Source: Salinicoccus kekensis
GTDB lineage: Bacteria; Bacillota; Bacilli; Staphylococcales; Salinicoccaceae
Assembly (NCBI RefSeq): GCF_900220995.1
Contig: NZ_OBQF01000002.1
Coordinates: 1-64,000, forward strand
Direction: 5' to 3'
DNA length: 64,000 nt
The notes beneath the pieces were generated by a model. It saw only the letters and a program-made list of their open reading frames with translations. It made no database searches and was not told the origin of the DNA. Below are positions 18,393 to 26,809 of the stretch, piece by piece. A program made the position numbers and the translations under genes. Within the stretch, counting starts at the first letter, position 1, and each line of letters starts with the position of its first letter.

Positions 18393-19880
18393 TCACCTGC
18401 TGACGAACAGCCAGGTATCGTTTACACCGTCCAGGACCATATAGCCATCCTGCACCCTGAAAATCTGTTCTTCATTCGTCAGATCATATTCATCCAGGAG
18501 CTCTTCCGTGTCTTCAGCCGGGAATGCAACCGAGAGCACCCTGCCGTTCCTGAAATGATAAGTGATCGGGAAACCCGGCACCGATCCACTGCGTTCGCCC
18601 ACCTCGAGATTCAGCTCATCCGTGACGCTTTCTGCGTCCCCGGCGAGCCACAATGTATAGAACTGATAGCTGTCGGCAAAAGAATCTCCGGCATACGGCA
18701 GCAGGTCCTCAAAGGTGGTTTCGGTGTAAAGACTTGCCGGATTGAAATAGATGATATCATCTTCCGGCACTTCATACTCCGTATCATTGAAAAGCACAGT
18801 GTAACTGCCTTCCCCGGTCCGCACAACATCCACCATCGTCATATACGGCACCGCTTCTCCACCGAGTTCAAGCGACTCCGCCGAGACGAAACCATAGGCG
18901 AAGCTTTCAGCATCCTCCTCCAGCGCAGGCACCGCCTGCTGCTCGGCAGTCTGGTCGGCTCCAGTGAAGTTGATGTCCATGAAAATCACCGTGGATGCGG
19001 CCATGACGATGAACAGGAGGACGAAGGAGATAATGAGCCTCCTGATGCTGAGCCTGTCAATCAGGGACGTCTGTTTTTTGCTGAGCCGCTGCATATTATA
19101 TTCATAATGAGCGTATTCGGATATGTTCCTTTTCCATTTCAGGTCGAACGCTTTCTCTTCATCGGTGTTTTTGACCCGGCTCTTCTCTTTAAGATATTCA
19201 TTGTAACGGCTCACGCCTTTTTGCACACTGCCTTCATACCGCTTCTGCCCGTAGCTCAGCCATATGAAATAGTTGGAAACTTCCTGGATGAGGCCGATAT
19301 CCGTTTCAAGGAGCATGATGCCTTTATCCTGTTTTTCAAAATTTGATACAGCCTCTTTGAAGCGGGTTTTGGTGGCCTCGTTCAAATGGCTGCTCATATT
19401 GCAGAAGATGAATACATCCGCATCGATGTGACATGCGGCCTCGACCAGCAATGCACCGATTTCAGCACGCGTCAAAGTGTTCACGCGCCTCTGCCATATC
19501 CGCTTCATGAACACTTTCTTCTCCAAGGCTTCCAGTGAAGCCGACACTCCATCCGGTTTCATGTATTCATTGAACAGTTCAGTCAGAAAACGGACCGAGG
19601 TATGACGGTTATGTACGTGATCCATCACGTCGAATGCCGCAATGGCCGCCTCCGACTTCACCTTCCCCGCCTTCGGGTTGATTGTCCCGGTGGTCATGTC
19701 CTTCAAATAATAAAGTGCCTCGTATTCACCGAGCACTCCAAGGACTTCCCCACGGTATAAGGTGAACGAGACATTCTTCATCACGAGGGTCTCATCTTTT
19801 GAAAGAATCCTTTTCCTTAGGCGCCGCGATTCTTTGGCATATGAGAGGTTCTGCCCCCTCAGCAGAATTATGTTCTGCAT
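18393..19880 (-). CDS. TagH/TarH-like protein with a degenerate ABC ATPase domain
   Basis: 495 residues. Residues about 1-225 have the ABC ATPase layout, but the key motifs are lost: the Walker A position reads GVLGEYEALYYLKD with no GK(S/T), the signature position reads TLTRAEIG, and Walker B reads VFIFCNMSSH with no DE pair. One transmembrane helix follows at about 285-305, then an acidic linker and an extracellular domain to the end. TagH proteins share the ATPase-TM-extracellular layout. It is 3 nt after yfhH and precedes a TagG-like permease. A regulatory or structural role without ATP hydrolysis is inferred. Confidence 0.7.
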   Translation of the reverse strand: MQNIILLRGQNLSYAKESRRLRKRILSKDETLVMKNVSFTLYRGEVLGVLGEYEALYYLKDMTTGTINPKAGKVKSEAAIAAFDVMDHVHNRHTSVRFLTELFNEYMKPDGVSASLEALEKKVFMKRIWQRRVNTLTRAEIGALLVEAACHIDADVFIFCNMSSHLNEATKTRFKEAVSNFEKQDKGIMLLETDIGLIQEVSNYFIWLSYGQKRYEGSVQKGVSRYNEYLKEKSRVKNTDEEKAFDLKWKRNISEYAHYEYNMQRLSKKQTSLIDRLSIRRLIISFVLLFIVMAASTVIFMDINFTGADQTAEQQAVPALEEDAESFAYGFVSAESLELGGEAVPYMTMVDVVRTGEGSYTVLFNDTEYEVPEDDIIYFNPASLYTETTFEDLLPYAGDSFADSYQFYTLWLAGDAESVTDELNLEVGERSGSVPGFPITYHFRNGRVLSVAFPAEDTEELLDEYDLTNEEQIFRVQDGYMVLDGVNDTWLFVSR

Positions 19881-19883
19881 GAT

Positions 19884-20204
19884 TTATCCCTTCCGCTTCA
19901 GTTGGAGCATGCTTACAGGAATACCCGTCTCTTTCTCAGTGCCGCCGATGAAAAAGCCCCATGCAAAAACACCTTTTAAATATTCCACCTTGAAATAATG
20001 GTCTTCGTTGCTGACGAGTTTGTATATCTTCCCTTTTTCTATCTGGCTCAGATCTATCAGATAACTTTCCGCAATCAGGACCTGCCGTTCGTTCACCCTG
20101 TATTCGTTCTCCACACCGAGCATTTCAGCTTTCCTCATCGCTTCACGCTTTTCAGCGATATATGCATCTATTTCGCGCCTGGTCATCCTACCCAATGGTT
20201 TCAT
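19884..20204 (-). CDS. yfhH: YfhH family protein (DUF1811)
   Basis: Soluble protein of 106 residues matching Bacillus YfhH in pattern: MTRREIDAYIAEKREAMRKAE at the N-terminus, then a beta-rich part with YFKVEYLKGVFAWGF. The function is unknown. It overlaps the 3' end of recX by 17 nt and is followed after 3 nt by the TagH-like gene, so it is translated within the recX operon. The recX-yfhH pair is conserved in Bacilli. Confidence 0.82.
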   Translation of the reverse strand: MKPLGRMTRREIDAYIAEKREAMRKAEMLGVENEYRVNERQVLIAESYLIDLSQIEKGKIYKLVSNEDHYFKVEYLKGVFAWGFFIGGTEKETGIPVSMLQLKRKG

Positions 20205-20970
20205 CTGTCATCTCACCTAATTTCTCCTGGATCAGATCATACTCATAGCCTTTTCTGAGCAGTGCCTCTGTCAGCTTCTGCTTCAGTATGTAGCCTTCAT
20301 GCCTGTTCCGGTATCTTTTGTATGTCTTTTCAAAATCGCGTTCAAAATAAGGGGTCTCATCGAAATCATCGCCGGAGGTGATCATATCGATATGTTCCTT
20401 ATAGTAGCCCTTGGTCATCAGTTTCTCCTGAAGCTTCATCGAAAAATGACGTTTCGAACCTTTATATCTTTTCAGCTCTTTGGCCTTCAGTTTGTTCATG
20501 CGCTCACTGTCCACCGCCCCGCTGAAGGCGCTTGTCTTCTTGAAGATGATATCCTCATCGATGCGGTGTTTCTTCAGCTCCCGCTCAAGCATTCCGGGCC
20601 CTTTGTCGGAAGTGTTGAGCATCGTATTTTTAAGCGCTTCGGCATACATCTCATCATTGATGTAATTTTCATCCATGAGGCGCCGCACCACATCATCGAC
20701 GATGTAAGGTGCATAGTCCTCCCCGAGATGGTCCCTGATTTCATGATGTGACCGGAGTTTATAGCTGATGTATTTCAGTGCATCCACATAGGCCTGGTCG
20801 TACTGGATACTTTCGGTAATTGTTTCCAGTTCTTCCCCGGTGAGTTCCCTCCCGCTGAGCAGACGGTGCCTGACGAGTGATTCCTCGTGTACCGTCATCT
20901 TATCACCATTGGAGAGATGAACCTCATATAAACCATTCTTCTTCAATGAAACTTTATCGATTTTTATCAT
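20188..20970 (-). CDS. recX: RecA regulator RecX
   Basis: Inhibitor of RecA filaments, about 260 residues. Low-Gly repeats of three-helix RecX modules are visible: YISYKLRSHHEIRDHL, LMDENYINDEMYAEAL and the C-terminal LLRKGYEYDLIQEKL. An N-terminal segment of about 60 residues (KIDKVSLKKNGLYEVHLSNG) is typical of the Bacilli proteins. The start is the ATG at 20970 with AGAGGCGG 5 nt upstream; the one at 20994 lacks a ribosome site. It is the first gene of a four-gene minus-strand operon. Confidence 0.92.
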   Translation of the reverse strand: MIKIDKVSLKKNGLYEVHLSNGDKMTVHEESLVRHRLLSGRELTGEELETITESIQYDQAYVDALKYISYKLRSHHEIRDHLGEDYAPYIVDDVVRRLMDENYINDEMYAEALKNTMLNTSDKGPGMLERELKKHRIDEDIIFKKTSAFSGAVDSERMNKLKAKELKRYKGSKRHFSMKLQEKLMTKGYYKEHIDMITSGDDFDETPYFERDFEKTYKRYRNRHEGYILKQKLTEALLRKGYEYDLIQEKLGEMTDETIG

Positions 20971-20996
20971 CGCTACCGCCTCTTTTAAATCCAAAA

Positions 20997-21031
20997 AGAG
21001 AGGAGAACCTTAATCCCCCTCTCCACTCTTG
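20997..21031 (-). terminator. terminator of the 51-residue membrane protein gene
   Basis: Minus strand: GAGAGG ... CCTCTC stem with a 14-nt loop, followed by T5. It lies just downstream of the small gene at 21043 and upstream of recX. Confidence 0.65.
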
Positions 21032-21042
21032 ATTTGAATATA

Positions 21043-21198
21043 TTATATTTTCCTGTTCAAAGCTTCCTCGGGTGAATCCACTTCAATTGATGATCTGCCC
21101 GGGAATGCCTGCTGCAGGAAATAACCCAGCACTGCCGCAAACCCAAGAATAGCGAAAACGAACGCTATCACTACGAGTAACATCATTGCATAGCTCAT
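21043..21198 (-). CDS. small single-span membrane protein (51 residues)
   Basis: Begins with ATG directly after a strong TTAGGAGGGC site and encodes MSYAMMLLVVIAFVFAILGF..., one transmembrane helix at about 3-29 followed by a short polar tail ending EEALNRKI. I do not recognise the family. Evidence for a real gene is the ideal ribosome site, the clean hydrophobic helix and a terminator just after the stop. It stands alone between ampS and recX. Confidence 0.7.
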   Translation of the reverse strand: MSYAMMLLVVIAFVFAILGFAAVLGYFLQQAFPGRSSIEVDSPEEALNRKI

Positions 21199-21278
21199 GA
21201 AAGCCCTCCTAACAAAGTTATCAGAAATCCTCGTTACTTATATTTTATCATAAAATGCCGGCATTAGTGAACTATATT

Positions 21279-22499
21279 TTATATTGCCCAGTTGCCCTGC
21301 TTGAATATCAGTGTTTCATTGCCTTCCGGGTCGATACCGTATATGTCGAGTTCTGCACTCCCGATCATGAAATCGACATGGGTGATCGAATCATTGAGAC
21401 CTTCTTCGGCGAGTTCTTCACGCGACATGTCCTTGCCGCCGTCGATGCTGAAGCCGTATGCGCTGCCGAGTGCGATATGACAGGAGGCGTTCTCATCGAA
21501 CAGCGTATTGAAGAACAGTGTCCCGGTGTTGGAGATCGGGGAATCATCCGGCACAAGGGCGACCTCGCCCAGATACTTCGCCCCCTCATCAGTTTCAAGC
21601 AGATTTTTGAGTACATCCTCGCCCTGCTCCGCTTCATACTCGACGACCTTACCGTCCTTGAAGGTCAATTTGAAGCCGTCGATGATGTTGCCGCCGTAGC
21701 TCAACGGCAGCGTGTTGGAGACATAGCCGTTGACCCCGGTCTTCTTCGGAGCCGTGAACACTTCCTCCGTCGGCATGTTCGCCATGAAGCGCATCCCGTC
21801 CGAATTTTCACTTGAGGCCCCCGCCCATAGATGCTTCTCCGGAAGCTCTATTGTGAAGTCCGTACCCGGACCTGAGTACCTCAGGGCATGGAAATGGTTT
21901 TCATTCAGGATGTCCACTTTTTCATGGAGCGTGGCGTCAAGTTCCTGCCATGCCTCCACCGGATCCTCCCGGTCGACCCGCATCGTATAGAAGATGAGGT
22001 CGAGCAGTGCATCCACAGCTTCATCCTCCGTCTTTTCAGGGAATACGAGCTTTGCCCATCCGGCTGAAGGATATCCGGCGACGCACCAGCTGTGGTGATC
22101 GGACTGGATGCGGTTGGAATACTCCTTGAAGGCATTCCCGTAAGCGACCTGCATGCTTTTAAGCTTGTCGGGATCCACACCTTTCAACAGTTCGGGTGAA
22201 GATGAAGTGATGCTCAGGAAGGCCGCCTTCTCATCCGAGTAGAACATGCGTTCATCAATCGTCCACTGCGGCACTTTAGCATACTCCTCCGTGCTTTTGT
22301 GGTGGGCATGGAGCTGTGTGAGATGATCATCCTTCAAATTGACTTTGACGTCTTTGGCGCCTTTCCGATAAGCCTTTTCAGTCACCAGGCGCACAAGCGG
22401 CAGTGCATCCACCGAGGCGCTGATGTAGACCCTCTGTCCTTCCTGGACGTTCAGGCCCACTTCGACCAGCAGTGAAGCATATCTTTCCAATTTCGACAT
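21279..22499 (-). CDS. ampS: M29 family aminopeptidase
   Basis: Cytoplasmic metallo-aminopeptidase of the AmpS/T/II family, 406 residues, the usual length. The metal-ligand regions are in order: MPTEEVFTAPKK (Glu), the Glu in GEVALV, CHIALG (His) and THVDFMIG (His and Asp). It trims N-terminal residues from peptides. It is followed 21 nt upstream by the UPF0435 gene on the same strand, as in staphylococci. Confidence 0.93.
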   Translation of the reverse strand: MSKLERYASLLVEVGLNVQEGQRVYISASVDALPLVRLVTEKAYRKGAKDVKVNLKDDHLTQLHAHHKSTEEYAKVPQWTIDERMFYSDEKAAFLSITSSSPELLKGVDPDKLKSMQVAYGNAFKEYSNRIQSDHHSWCVAGYPSAGWAKLVFPEKTEDEAVDALLDLIFYTMRVDREDPVEAWQELDATLHEKVDILNENHFHALRYSGPGTDFTIELPEKHLWAGASSENSDGMRFMANMPTEEVFTAPKKTGVNGYVSNTLPLSYGGNIIDGFKLTFKDGKVVEYEAEQGEDVLKNLLETDEGAKYLGEVALVPDDSPISNTGTLFFNTLFDENASCHIALGSAYGFSIDGGKDMSREELAEEGLNDSITHVDFMIGSAELDIYGIDPEGNETLIFKQGNWAI

Positions 22500-22520
22500 T
22501 CAAAAAACCCCTTTATGAAA

Positions 22521-22718
22521 TTATTTCCTCAGCTTGGACAGTTCCTCAAGTATCGCCGACTGCTCCATCGGGCTGATTTCATTCCTCGATGTCACCATCT
22601 TGTGGTATTCAGCGATTTCCTCCATATGGGCGTCACTGAAATCATCGGGATTCAGCATCCCTTTATTGACGACCTTCAATCTCGATTCTATTTCTTTCAG
22701 CATTGTTTCCTTATCCAC
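22521..22718 (-). CDS. UPF0435 (DUF1128) protein, YfkK-like
   Basis: Soluble helical protein of 65 residues. The pattern ESRLKVVNKGMLNPDDF followed by SPMEQSAILEELSKLR is that of UPF0435/YfkK proteins. The function is not known. It precedes ampS by 21 nt and probably shares its transcript; the pairing is conserved. Confidence 0.85.
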   Translation of the reverse strand: MDKETMLKEIESRLKVVNKGMLNPDDFSDAHMEEIAEYHKMVTSRNEISPMEQSAILEELSKLRK

Positions 22719-22819
22719 GGCTCCTCCGCCTCCTTGTCAATTTATACATGAATATATAGTAACAAAGAATGCCCAGGTTGAGTATTATAAATAAAAAGAT
22801 TAATATATTTTGTATATAA

Positions 22820-22845
22820 GTTTATATTCCATTCAAAATGGATAT
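22820..22845 (+). promoter_or_regulatory. SigB-type promoter of the YtxH gene
   Basis: GTTTAT (22820-22825), 14-nt spacer, GGATAT (22840-22845), close to the SigB consensus GTTTAA-N14-GGGTAT. The start codon of the YtxH-like gene is 36 nt downstream. YtxH-type genes belong to the general stress response in relatives. Confidence 0.55.
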
Positions 22846-22880
22846 ATCAACTATAAATAGCCTAAAGGAGAAATGTCATT

Positions 22881-23201
22881 ATGAAAAACAAATTGATTCC
22901 AGCAATTCTGATTGGTGCCGGCATTGGCGCATTGGTGAGTCTGATCGACAAAAATACGCGCCAGACGGTGATGAGCAGCGGCAAGGAGCTCGGCTACTAC
23001 GCGAAGCATCCTGAAGCGGCAAAAGATAAATTACAGAGCAGTTCCGACGGCTCTTCCAAATTTGAACAGCTGAAGGACGAAGTCATGTTCTGGAAAGACA
23101 CCGTCCAGCAGATCAGGGAAGAGAATCCTGAGCTAGAGAAACAGATCATGGATGCCAAGGATACATTGATGCAAAAGCGCGAAGAGAAGAAATCAGAGTA
23201 A
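22881..23201 (+). CDS. YtxH-like general stress protein
   Basis: Protein of 106 residues: one hydrophobic helix at about 5-22 (ILIGAGIGALVSLI) and a long charged, helical remainder. This is the layout of YtxH-domain proteins, which are stress-induced in Firmicutes. The exact role is unknown. It has an AAAGGAGAAA ribosome site, a SigB-type promoter upstream, and lies directly before the BrkB gene as in staphylococci. Confidence 0.8.
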   Translation: MKNKLIPAILIGAGIGALVSLIDKNTRQTVMSSGKELGYYAKHPEAAKDKLQSSSDGSSKFEQLKDEVMFWKDTVQQIREENPELEKQIMDAKDTLMQKREEKKSE

Positions 23202-23213
23202 CATAAATACTTG

Positions 23214-23245
23214 AAGGGACTGACGGATGTTGGTCCTTTTCTTTA
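23214..23245 (+). terminator. probable terminator after the YtxH gene
   Basis: Stem AAGGGAC / GTCCTTT (one G-T pair) with a 12-nt loop followed by TCTTT. It lies 13 nt before the downstream BrkB start, so some readthrough is likely. Confidence 0.5.
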
Positions 23246-23259
23246 AGCGGGGTGTACTG

Positions 23260-24318
23260 ATGTCTAAAGATGAAAATAAAAATTCTAAATATTTGTCGCA
23301 GATAAAGGAAGAGTCTGAAGGTAAAAAAGACAATAAGGGAAAGGGAAACAAGAAAAAGGGTGATGAGACATACGTTGAAAACACCGTCTTCAAGTCGAAG
23401 GAACCCAAAAAGGACGATGAACAGCTGTATGTCTCCCAGATAAACAAACCGGCCAAGGCGAAGGAGGATGCAAACTTCTTCCAGAAGCTGATGTTCCAGT
23501 TCTCGAAGGACAACACGACGGGGATGGCCGCACAGCTGGCATATTATTTCATGCTCGCGATCTTCCCGCTGCTGATTTTCCTTCTGACGCTGGTCCCTTT
23601 ATTCAACATCGACCAGGCGACGATCACAGGATTCATCGAGGATTACGCTCCGGCGGAGATTTCGGGGATGCTGGCAGGCGTCATTGATGATGTCATGGCA
23701 CAATCCAACGGCGGACTCTTATCAGTCGGTCTGATTGCGACGCTGTGGGCTGCATCGAATGGCATGACCGCCCTGATGAATGCCTTCAACGTTGCATATG
23801 ATGTGGAAGACAACCGCAACTTCGTCGTTGCGAAAGGACTTTCAATCATTTTCACCATCGTCCTGACATTATCAGTCCTACTTACATTCGTACTCATCGT
23901 ATTCGGCGGCCAGATCGGCAACCTGATGTTCGGCGTGATCGGACTCGACCAGCAGTTCTCGACGGTATGGAACCTCATCAGAAGCATTCTGCCTCTGCTG
24001 CTTGTGTTCGTCGTATTCCTGATCATGTACGCAGTCGCCCCGAATATTAAGATAGACTGGAAATCCGTGATTCCCGGTACGATATTCACAACGATTGCGT
24101 TCCTTGTCGCCTCATGGGGCTTCGGGTTCTATGTTTCCAACTTCGGTAACTACTCGGCGACATACGGCAGCCTTGCCGGTGTGATCATCCTGCTCTTATG
24201 GCTGTTCATCACCGGAATCATCATCATTACAGGTGCACAGATCAATGCCATCATCCACAAGAATGACCTGGCAAAACAAAGCGATACCAATACAGCAGAA
24301 GCGGGAGGAACTAGCTAA
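23260..24318 (+). CDS. YihY/BrkB family membrane protein
   Basis: About 352 residues. A lysine-rich cytoplasmic N-terminal extension (about 1-80) is followed by the YihY domain with six transmembrane helices, starting at FFQKLMFQFSKDNTTGMAA. The family was once called ribonuclease BN; that activity is not supported and its function remains unclear. The ATG at 23260 is chosen because upstream codons overlap the terminator-like hairpin. It overlaps the ribosome site of the next gene; the stop is 1 nt before it. Confidence 0.86.
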   Translation: MSKDENKNSKYLSQIKEESEGKKDNKGKGNKKKGDETYVENTVFKSKEPKKDDEQLYVSQINKPAKAKEDANFFQKLMFQFSKDNTTGMAAQLAYYFMLAIFPLLIFLLTLVPLFNIDQATITGFIEDYAPAEISGMLAGVIDDVMAQSNGGLLSVGLIATLWAASNGMTALMNAFNVAYDVEDNRNFVVAKGLSIIFTIVLTLSVLLTFVLIVFGGQIGNLMFGVIGLDQQFSTVWNLIRSILPLLLVFVVFLIMYAVAPNIKIDWKSVIPGTIFTTIAFLVASWGFGFYVSNFGNYSATYGSLAGVIILLLWLFITGIIIITGAQINAIIHKNDLAKQSDTNTAEAGGTS

Positions 24319-24319
24319 G

Positions 24320-24883
24320 ATGCCATTACTATATGAGCTGCTCGAATACAACAAGAGTTTCGTCGAAAATGAGGAGTATAAAAATTACGGTGCAACGAAA
24401 TCACCACAGAAGAAAATGGTCCTCGTGTCCTGCATGGACACGAGACTGACCGAAATGTCCTTTAAATCACTCGGTTTGAAGAACGGCGACATCAAGCATA
24501 TACAGAATGCCGGCGGTGTCATTTCCCACCCTTACGGCAGTACAGTGCGCAGCATACTTGTTGCGGTGTACATGCTCGGCGTCGAGGAAGTCGTCATCAT
24601 GGGCCATCACGACTGCGGCTTCGGGGCCCTTAAGCCTGAGCCGATGATTCAGGAGATGAAGGACCGCGGCATTTCGGACAATACATTCGAGGTGCTCAAG
24701 CATTCGAGGATCGATATCGAATCATGGCTGAAAGGCTTTGAATCCGTCGAGGACAGCGTCAGGGAAAGCGTGCGTAAAGTGCATGAGCATCCGCTGTTCG
24801 ACAACAGTGTCCCGGTCCACGGCCTTGTGATTGATCCTGAAAACGGCAAAGTCGACCTTGTCGTCGACGGTTATAAAAATTAG
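24320..24883 (+). CDS. beta-type carbonic anhydrase
   Basis: Zinc enzyme interconverting CO2 and bicarbonate, 187 residues. The zinc ligands and active-site residues are C38, D40 and R42 in SCMDTR, and H96 and C99 in GHHDCG. The start is the ATG at 24320, 8 nt after GGGAGGA, which lies in the last codons of the BrkB gene, so the two are translationally coupled. The protein is of the short plant-type/YvdA-like clade found in Firmicutes. Confidence 0.92.
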   Translation: MPLLYELLEYNKSFVENEEYKNYGATKSPQKKMVLVSCMDTRLTEMSFKSLGLKNGDIKHIQNAGGVISHPYGSTVRSILVAVYMLGVEEVVIMGHHDCGFGALKPEPMIQEMKDRGISDNTFEVLKHSRIDIESWLKGFESVEDSVRESVRKVHEHPLFDNSVPVHGLVIDPENGKVDLVVDGYKN

Positions 24884-24891
24884 ATTGAATG

Positions 24892-24922
24892 AAAAACGGC
24901 GCCTATGAGGTGCCGTTTTTAT
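24892..24922 (+). terminator. terminator of the carbonic anhydrase gene
   Basis: Stem AAAAACGGC / GCCGTTTTT with an 11-nt loop ending in a T5 run, 9 nt after the stop. Confidence 0.85.
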
Positions 24923-24962
24923 TAAATTGAGGGCATGAATTCACGGCATTTCCTCCCCCTGC

Positions 24963-24988
24963 GTTTTAAACTCGCCGATAAAGGTTAT
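24963..24988 (+). promoter_or_regulatory. possible SigB-type promoter of the GGT gene
   Basis: GTTTTA, 14-nt spacer, GGTTAT, 45 nt upstream of the gamma-glutamyltransferase start. One mismatch in each hexamer; weak on its own. Confidence 0.3.
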
Positions 24989-25032
24989 AAATATGTATCT
25001 CAATCAAACACAGACTTAGGAGTGACATATGA

Positions 25033-26745
25033 ATGGCAAATATAGAAGAAATTTTTGCGGTACAGAAATATATAGAGCCCGATAAGGACATGAAAGGTGA
25101 TACGGGCCGTTACGGCATGGTCTCAAGTGCGGTCAAGGAAGCGACCGAGGCCGGCAATGAGATGCTTAAGAAAGGCGGGAATGCATTCGATGCGGTCATC
25201 GCGGTGCAGCTTGCACTTTCGGTCGTCGAAGGCATGAACACAGGCATCGGTTCAGGTGGCTTCCTGATGTGCTATGACGCTGAAAAGAATGAAACCAGGA
25301 TGGTCAATGCCCACCCGAAGGCACCTGCGGCCATGACGCCGGAAACTTTCGTGGATGAAAACGGCGACGAGATCCCTTTCGATGAACGTTCCACACACGG
25401 GACGGCGGTCGGTATACCAAGCATCATGAAAGGTTTGAAACACCTCCATGAAAATTATGCGACGCTCCCGCTGGAGACGTTGATAGACCCTGCAATCCGT
25501 CTTGCAGAATCGGACTACAGAGTCCACGGTCTTATGGAGCGGACGCTTGAGCTGTTCGATCACCGGCTCCATGAAGAGGCCCGGAAGAAGTTCATGCCCG
25601 GCGGTACACACCTTAAAGAGGGAGACACCCTCAGGCAGCCGGAGCTTGCACATACACTCAGAACAATCAGGGACAAAGGATTCGATGATGTCTATGAAGG
25701 TGAAATCGCAGATGCGATCATCAAGGCGGTCAAAGATCACGGCGGCATCATGACGCATCAGGATCTTCTCAATTATGAAGTCATCGTCGATGAACCGCTG
25801 TGGACGAATTATAAGGGATTCGACATCGCACTGCCTGTACCTCCGAGTGCCGGCGGCATCGGTGTGGCCATGCAGCTGAAGATCCTGGAGCAGGTGGACA
25901 TTTCACAGTATAATCCGCATTCCTTGGAAAAATACCACTTGATGGCGCAGACGCTGCAGCTCGCCCTCGCGGACGACAATGCCCATATCGAAGACACGAA
26001 CTTCACCCCTGCCCCGCTCGACGGCGTACTCCATGAAGACTACATCAAGGAGCGTCTGGAACAGCTTTCCGCCGAAAGGAAAGCCGAGAAAAAAGAGGCG
26101 GGCGACCCGTGGAAGTATCAAGAGGAAGGACACAGCGACCGTGAACAGGGTGAACCATCAGGCAAGGAAGGGATGGAGACCACCCATTACACCGCCGTCG
26201 ACCAGTGGGGCAATGTTGCCGCATGCACCACTTCCATTGAGCGCATCTACGGCTCAGGCATCATGGTGCCGGGGTACGGATTCATATTGAACAACCACCT
26301 GACCGACTTTTCACCGGAACCGGGCAGCATGAATGAACCAAACGGCAACAAATACCCGAAAAGTTCGAAGTCACCGACGATCCTGTTCCATGAAGGCAAA
26401 CCGTTCTTCACGCTCGGTTCACCGGGGGCGGCAACGATCATCGCATCCGTCGTACAGACCATCGTCAATGTCATCGACTATAAGATGCCGATCGACGAAG
26501 CCATCAAAGACCCCCGTGTCTATGTCACACCGGACCTTGACGATCAGTGGGAGGACGGCCTGTCTGATGAGATGCTTGAAAAACTCGCAGACCTCGGCTA
26601 TGAATTCGACCAGTCATTCAGGGAGGTAGGTGCCGATACGAGGATCGGCGACGTACAGGCCATAATGATTGAACAGGCCCGTGATGGCCGGCTTTACGGC
26701 GGCGCCGATTTCCCAAGACCGGGAGATGCCCAGGGTCTGGATTGA
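25033..26745 (+). CDS. gamma-glutamyltransferase family protein (no signal peptide)
   Basis: Ntn-hydrolase of 570 residues. The autoprocessing site and nucleophile T383 are in METTHYTAVDQWGN; the large subunit would be about 1-382 and the small subunit 383-570. GSGIMVPGYGFILNN and GSPGAATI supply the usual oxyanion and binding regions. Secreted GGTs have a signal peptide, but this protein starts with a polar N-terminus (MANIEEIFAVQKYIEPDKD), so it is likely cytoplasmic and may act on gamma-glutamyl compounds or be a GGT-like acylase. AGGAG is 10 nt before the start. Confidence 0.88.
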   Translation: MANIEEIFAVQKYIEPDKDMKGDTGRYGMVSSAVKEATEAGNEMLKKGGNAFDAVIAVQLALSVVEGMNTGIGSGGFLMCYDAEKNETRMVNAHPKAPAAMTPETFVDENGDEIPFDERSTHGTAVGIPSIMKGLKHLHENYATLPLETLIDPAIRLAESDYRVHGLMERTLELFDHRLHEEARKKFMPGGTHLKEGDTLRQPELAHTLRTIRDKGFDDVYEGEIADAIIKAVKDHGGIMTHQDLLNYEVIVDEPLWTNYKGFDIALPVPPSAGGIGVAMQLKILEQVDISQYNPHSLEKYHLMAQTLQLALADDNAHIEDTNFTPAPLDGVLHEDYIKERLEQLSAERKAEKKEAGDPWKYQEEGHSDREQGEPSGKEGMETTHYTAVDQWGNVAACTTSIERIYGSGIMVPGYGFILNNHLTDFSPEPGSMNEPNGNKYPKSSKSPTILFHEGKPFFTLGSPGAATIIASVVQTIVNVIDYKMPIDEAIKDPRVYVTPDLDDQWEDGLSDEMLEKLADLGYEFDQSFREVGADTRIGDVQAIMIEQARDGRLYGGADFPRPGDAQGLD

Positions 26746-26758
26746 TGATATATGAACT

Positions 26759-26790
26759 CCGTCCTCAGGTGAGAGGACGGGGATTTTTTT
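26759..26790 (+). terminator. terminator of the GGT-like gene
   Basis: Stem CCGTCCTC / GAGGACGG with a 6-nt loop, then GGA and seven T. Confidence 0.9.
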
Positions 26791-26809
26791 AATGAGGAGT
26801 GGATGATGT

